This document shows, piece by piece, positions 5,540 to 7,062 of a DNA stretch of 7,062 bases. The position numbers were made by a program, and so were the translations under genes. The notes beneath the pieces are model-generated. The model had not been told where the DNA came from. It saw only the letters and a program-made list of their open reading frames with translations, and searched no databases. This DNA is from DASVSE01 sp036399715 (GTDB lineage Bacteria; Bacteroidota; Rhodothermia; Rhodothermales; Rubricoccaceae). Numbering within the stretch: position 1 is the stretch's first letter; each line of letters opens with the position of its first letter. Location: NCBI GenBank assembly GCA_036399715.1, contig DASWMO010000336.1, forward strand, positions 1 to 7,062, given 5' to 3'.

Positions 5540-6415
5540 TCAGTAGCTCTCGTCCGTGCTCGGGAACGTGCCAGCGCGGACGTCGGCGACGTAGTCCGCG
5601 ACCGACTCGGTGATGGTGTCCGCGAGCGCGGCGTAGCGGCGGACGAAGCGCGGGTGGAACTCCTTGGTCAGCCCGAGCAGGTCGTGGGTGACGAGCACCT
5701 GGCCCGAGCAGTCCGGCCCGGCCCCGATGCCGATGGTCGGCGCGCGCAGCGTGGCTGTCGCTTCCTTGGCGAGCGCAGCGGGGATCTTCTCCAGGACGAC
5801 CGCAAAGACGCCGGCCTCGTCGAGCAGGCGCAGATCCTCCCGGAGGGCATCCGCCTCGGCCTCATCCCGGGCGCGGACGCGGTACGTCCCGAACTGGTAG
5901 ATGCTCTGCGGCGTCAGGCCGAGGTGGCCCATGACGGGGATGCCAGCGTCGAGGATGCGCGTGACGGATTCGACGACCTGCCGCCCGCCTTCGAGCTTCA
6001 CCGCATGCGCGCCGGTCTCCTTCATCACTCGGATCGCCGAGGCGAGCGCCTCGCGCGAGTTGCCCTGATAGCTGCCGAACGGGAGGTCCACGACGACGAG
6101 TGCGCGTGTGACGCCGCGCACGACGCACTGCGCGTGGTACACCATCTGGTCCAGCGTGATCGGCAGCGTCGTCTCATGGCCGGCCATCACGTTGGACGCC
6201 GAGTCGCCGACGAGCAGCACGTCCACGCCGGCGGCGTCGAGCAGGCGCGCCGAGGTGTAGTCGTAGGCCGTCAGCATCGCGATGAGCGTGCCAGACGCCT
6301 TCATCTCGTGCAGCGTCTGCGTCGTGACGCGGCGCGTGGTGTCGTTGCCGGTCACGCCGAGCGGCTGGACGGCCGAGGCCGGTGTGCCGGAGACCGGCAC
6401 GGTTTCCGTGCTCAT
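5540..6415 (-). CDS. panB: 3-methyl-2-oxobutanoate hydroxymethyltransferase (ketopantoate hydroxymethyltransferase)
   Basis: First committed step of pantothenate (and so coenzyme A) synthesis: transfers a hydroxymethyl group from 5,10-methylene-tetrahydrofolate to 2-oxoisovalerate. The 291-residue protein has the metal and catalytic residues: Asp71 in LLVGDS, Asp110 in VVDLPFGSYQ, Glu142 in VKLEGG, catalytic Glu209 in VVLEKIP, plus HLGLTPQS (164-171) and PTIGIGAG (226-233). The SASNVMAGHETTLP loop and LEKIPAALAKE are the Bacteroidota-style versions and the best lineage marker in the window. About 28 Thr/Pro/Val-rich residues precede the conserved RRVTTQTL. A GTG at 6355 (Val21) is an alternative start giving a more usual length, but the candidate promoter element at 6449-6456 fits the ATG at 6415 better. 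No other pantothenate gene is adjacent. Confidence 0.96.
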   Translation of the reverse strand: MSTETVPVSGTPASAVQPLGVTGNDTTRRVTTQTLHEMKASGTLIAMLTAYDYTSARLLDAAGVDVLLVGDSASNVMAGHETTLPITLDQMVYHAQCVVRGVTRALVVVDLPFGSYQGNSREALASAIRVMKETGAHAVKLEGGRQVVESVTRILDAGIPVMGHLGLTPQSIYQFGTYRVRARDEAEADALREDLRLLDEAGVFAVVLEKIPAALAKEATATLRAPTIGIGAGPDCSGQVLVTHDLLGLTKEFHPRFVRRYAALADTITESVADYVADVRAGTFPSTDESY

Positions 6416-6416
6416 C

Positions 6417-6431
6417 GGGGGGGCGGGCGGG
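6417..6431 (+). other. G-quadruplex-forming motif abutting the panB start
   Basis: The plus strand reads GGG-G-GGG-C-GGG-C-GGG, four G3 tracts with single-base loops, the most stable intramolecular quadruplex pattern. It lies one base from the panB ATG on the template strand; the panB mRNA carries the complementary C-rich run. Folding is inferred from pattern only. Confidence 0.6.
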
Positions 6432-6448
6432 CCGCAGCGGTGGGCCGG

Positions 6449-6456
6449 GAGAATAC
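6449..6456 (-). promoter_or_regulatory. Possible promoter element before panB
   Basis: GTATTCTC on the minus strand, about 40 bases before the panB ATG and two bases past the strong hairpin after the skp-like gene. It shares GTATTCT and a following GGCCC with the element before the Ig-like lipoprotein. It may instead be the tail of the hairpin. Confidence 0.3.
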
Positions 6457-6458
6457 GC

Positions 6459-6492
6459 GTGCGGGCACCGGCCGGTTGGCCAGTGCCCGCAC
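6459..6492 (-). terminator. Strong hairpin between the skp-like gene and panB
   Basis: GTGCGGGCAC (6459-6468) and GTGCCCGCAC (6483-6492) are perfect 10-base complements. Inside, after one mismatch, GGCC pairs with GGCC around a 4-base loop, giving about 14 paired bases. On the minus strand it begins 20 bases after the skp-like stop and is followed by GCGTATTCTCC, a weak T-rich stretch. It is the best terminator candidate in the window. Confidence 0.55.
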
Positions 6493-6512
6493 AGGAGGGC
6501 GCGTGCCCGAGA

Positions 6513-7062
6513 TCAGTTGCCGACCGGCGCGGCCGGGACGCCCGGCGCGCCGGGCTGGGCGGGCGGCGTCTGGCCCGGCGCCGGCGCGGCGGGATCGATC
6601 CCGAGGCGGCGCATCACGGCCTCGGTGATGTCGACGAGGCGCTCGCTCGCGTAGAGCACGACTGGCGCGTTGTTGGCCGTGTTCGGCACGACGAGGTCGA
6701 TGGTCTGCGCAGCCGCCTCGGCGCGGATGGCGCCGTCGACGCGGTCGAGGATCGGCTGATAGAGCCGCGCCTCGACGTACGAGAGGTACTGGAGGCCCTG
6801 CTGCTCGGCCTGCTCGATGAGGCCCTGGAGCTGGAGGAGCGCCGTCTCGCGCTCGCGGCGCGCCTCGGGCGTGGCGAGGGCGCTCGCGCGAAACGTCTCG
6901 TAGTCGGCGAGCTGCGTCTGGAGAACCGTGTTGAGCGAGTCCTGAACGAAGCGCACGCGCGTCCCGACGGTCTGCTGCTCCTGCTGGAGGCGCTGCTGGG
7001 CCTGGGCGTACTCGGGCGTGCGGACGACGATCTGGTCGGTGTCGATGTAGCCGACCTTGAAG
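6513..7062 (-). CDS. OmpH/Skp family periplasmic chaperone, 5' end outside the window
   Basis: Skp/OmpH proteins are trimeric periplasmic holdases that carry unfolded outer-membrane proteins to the BAM complex. The frame is open to base 7061; 182 residues are visible, starting FKVGYIDTDQIV, the usual first strand of the mature protein, so probably only the signal peptide is missing. A Gln/Glu/Arg/Leu-rich helical hairpin follows (about 16-110, the coiled-coil tentacles), then the returning strands IDLVVPN and PVVLYASERLVDITEAVMRRLG, which match the family's conserved C-terminal core. The last 25 or so residues are a Pro/Gly/Ala tail. In Bacteroidota, ompH genes usually follow bamA, so bamA or a second ompH copy may lie upstream; that is not visible here. 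panB follows after 97 bases, separated by a strong hairpin. Confidence 0.9.
   Translation of the reverse strand, partial: FKVGYIDTDQIVVRTPEYAQAQQRLQQEQQTVGTRVRFVQDSLNTVLQTQLADYETFRASALATPEARRERETALLQLQGLIEQAEQQGLQYLSYVEARLYQPILDRVDGAIRAEAAAQTIDLVVPNTANNAPVVLYASERLVDITEAVMRRLGIDPAAPAPGQTPPAQPGAPGVPAAPVGN

Noticed and set aside
5102..6628. 508-residue plus-strand open frame
   Set aside because: It runs antisense across panB and surE, whose family motifs are unambiguous. Its composition (Arg/Gly/Ala/Asp-rich, no motif) is typical of a shadow frame in GC-rich DNA.
1..7062. A novel defence or mobile system
   Set aside because: All ten genes fall into housekeeping or envelope families, with no integrase, transposase, toxin, nuclease, direct-repeat borders or composition break visible.

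Overview
The window is a compact, very GC-rich stretch of bacterial chromosome with strong third-position G/C bias. It carries ten protein genes, no RNA gene, no CRISPR array and no mobile element. The best-fitting source is a high-GC member of the Bacteroidota / Rhodothermota line (Rhodothermales-like). PanB carries the Bacteroidota-style SASNVMAGHETTLP and VLEKIPAALAKE segments, there is an OmpH/Skp protein with a proline-rich tail, the FmdB-like protein lacks the zinc cysteines, and no start codon has a Shine-Dalgarno sequence. The lineage call is inference from protein signatures, not a database match.

Layout: five genes run rightward (1-3351) and five leftward (3376-7062), converging on a 24-base gap that is itself an inverted repeat. 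Rightward: the C-terminal part of an apolipoprotein N-acyltransferase homologue (lnt family) whose catalytic triad is replaced; maf (nucleotide pyrophosphatase); a FAS1-domain lipoprotein overlapping maf by 4 bases; a small lipoprotein with an Ig-like domain; and a cysteine-free FmdB-family protein. Leftward, in transcription order: an OmpH/Skp periplasmic chaperone (5' end outside), panB, surE, bcp and tpiA.

Functionally this is mostly housekeeping: envelope biogenesis (Lnt-like, Skp, two lipoproteins), nucleotide-pool cleaning (Maf, SurE), pantothenate synthesis (PanB), peroxide defence (Bcp) and glycolysis (TpiA). Small GC-rich inverted repeats follow six of the nine gene ends. They are missing at maf/FAS1 (overlapping), surE/bcp and bcp/tpiA, which suggests transcription units maf-FAS1 and surE-bcp-tpiA. 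AT-rich heptamers resembling G(C/T)ATT(C/T)(C/T) lie 25-40 bases before several first genes and are candidate promoter parts.

I see no convincing new multi-gene system. The points most worth a second look are the Lnt homologue lacking all three catalytic residues, the zinc-ligand-free FmdB protein, C-rich leaders in front of all eight visible starts, a tight G-quadruplex motif abutting the panB start, and a near-identical leader motif in surE, bcp and tpiA.
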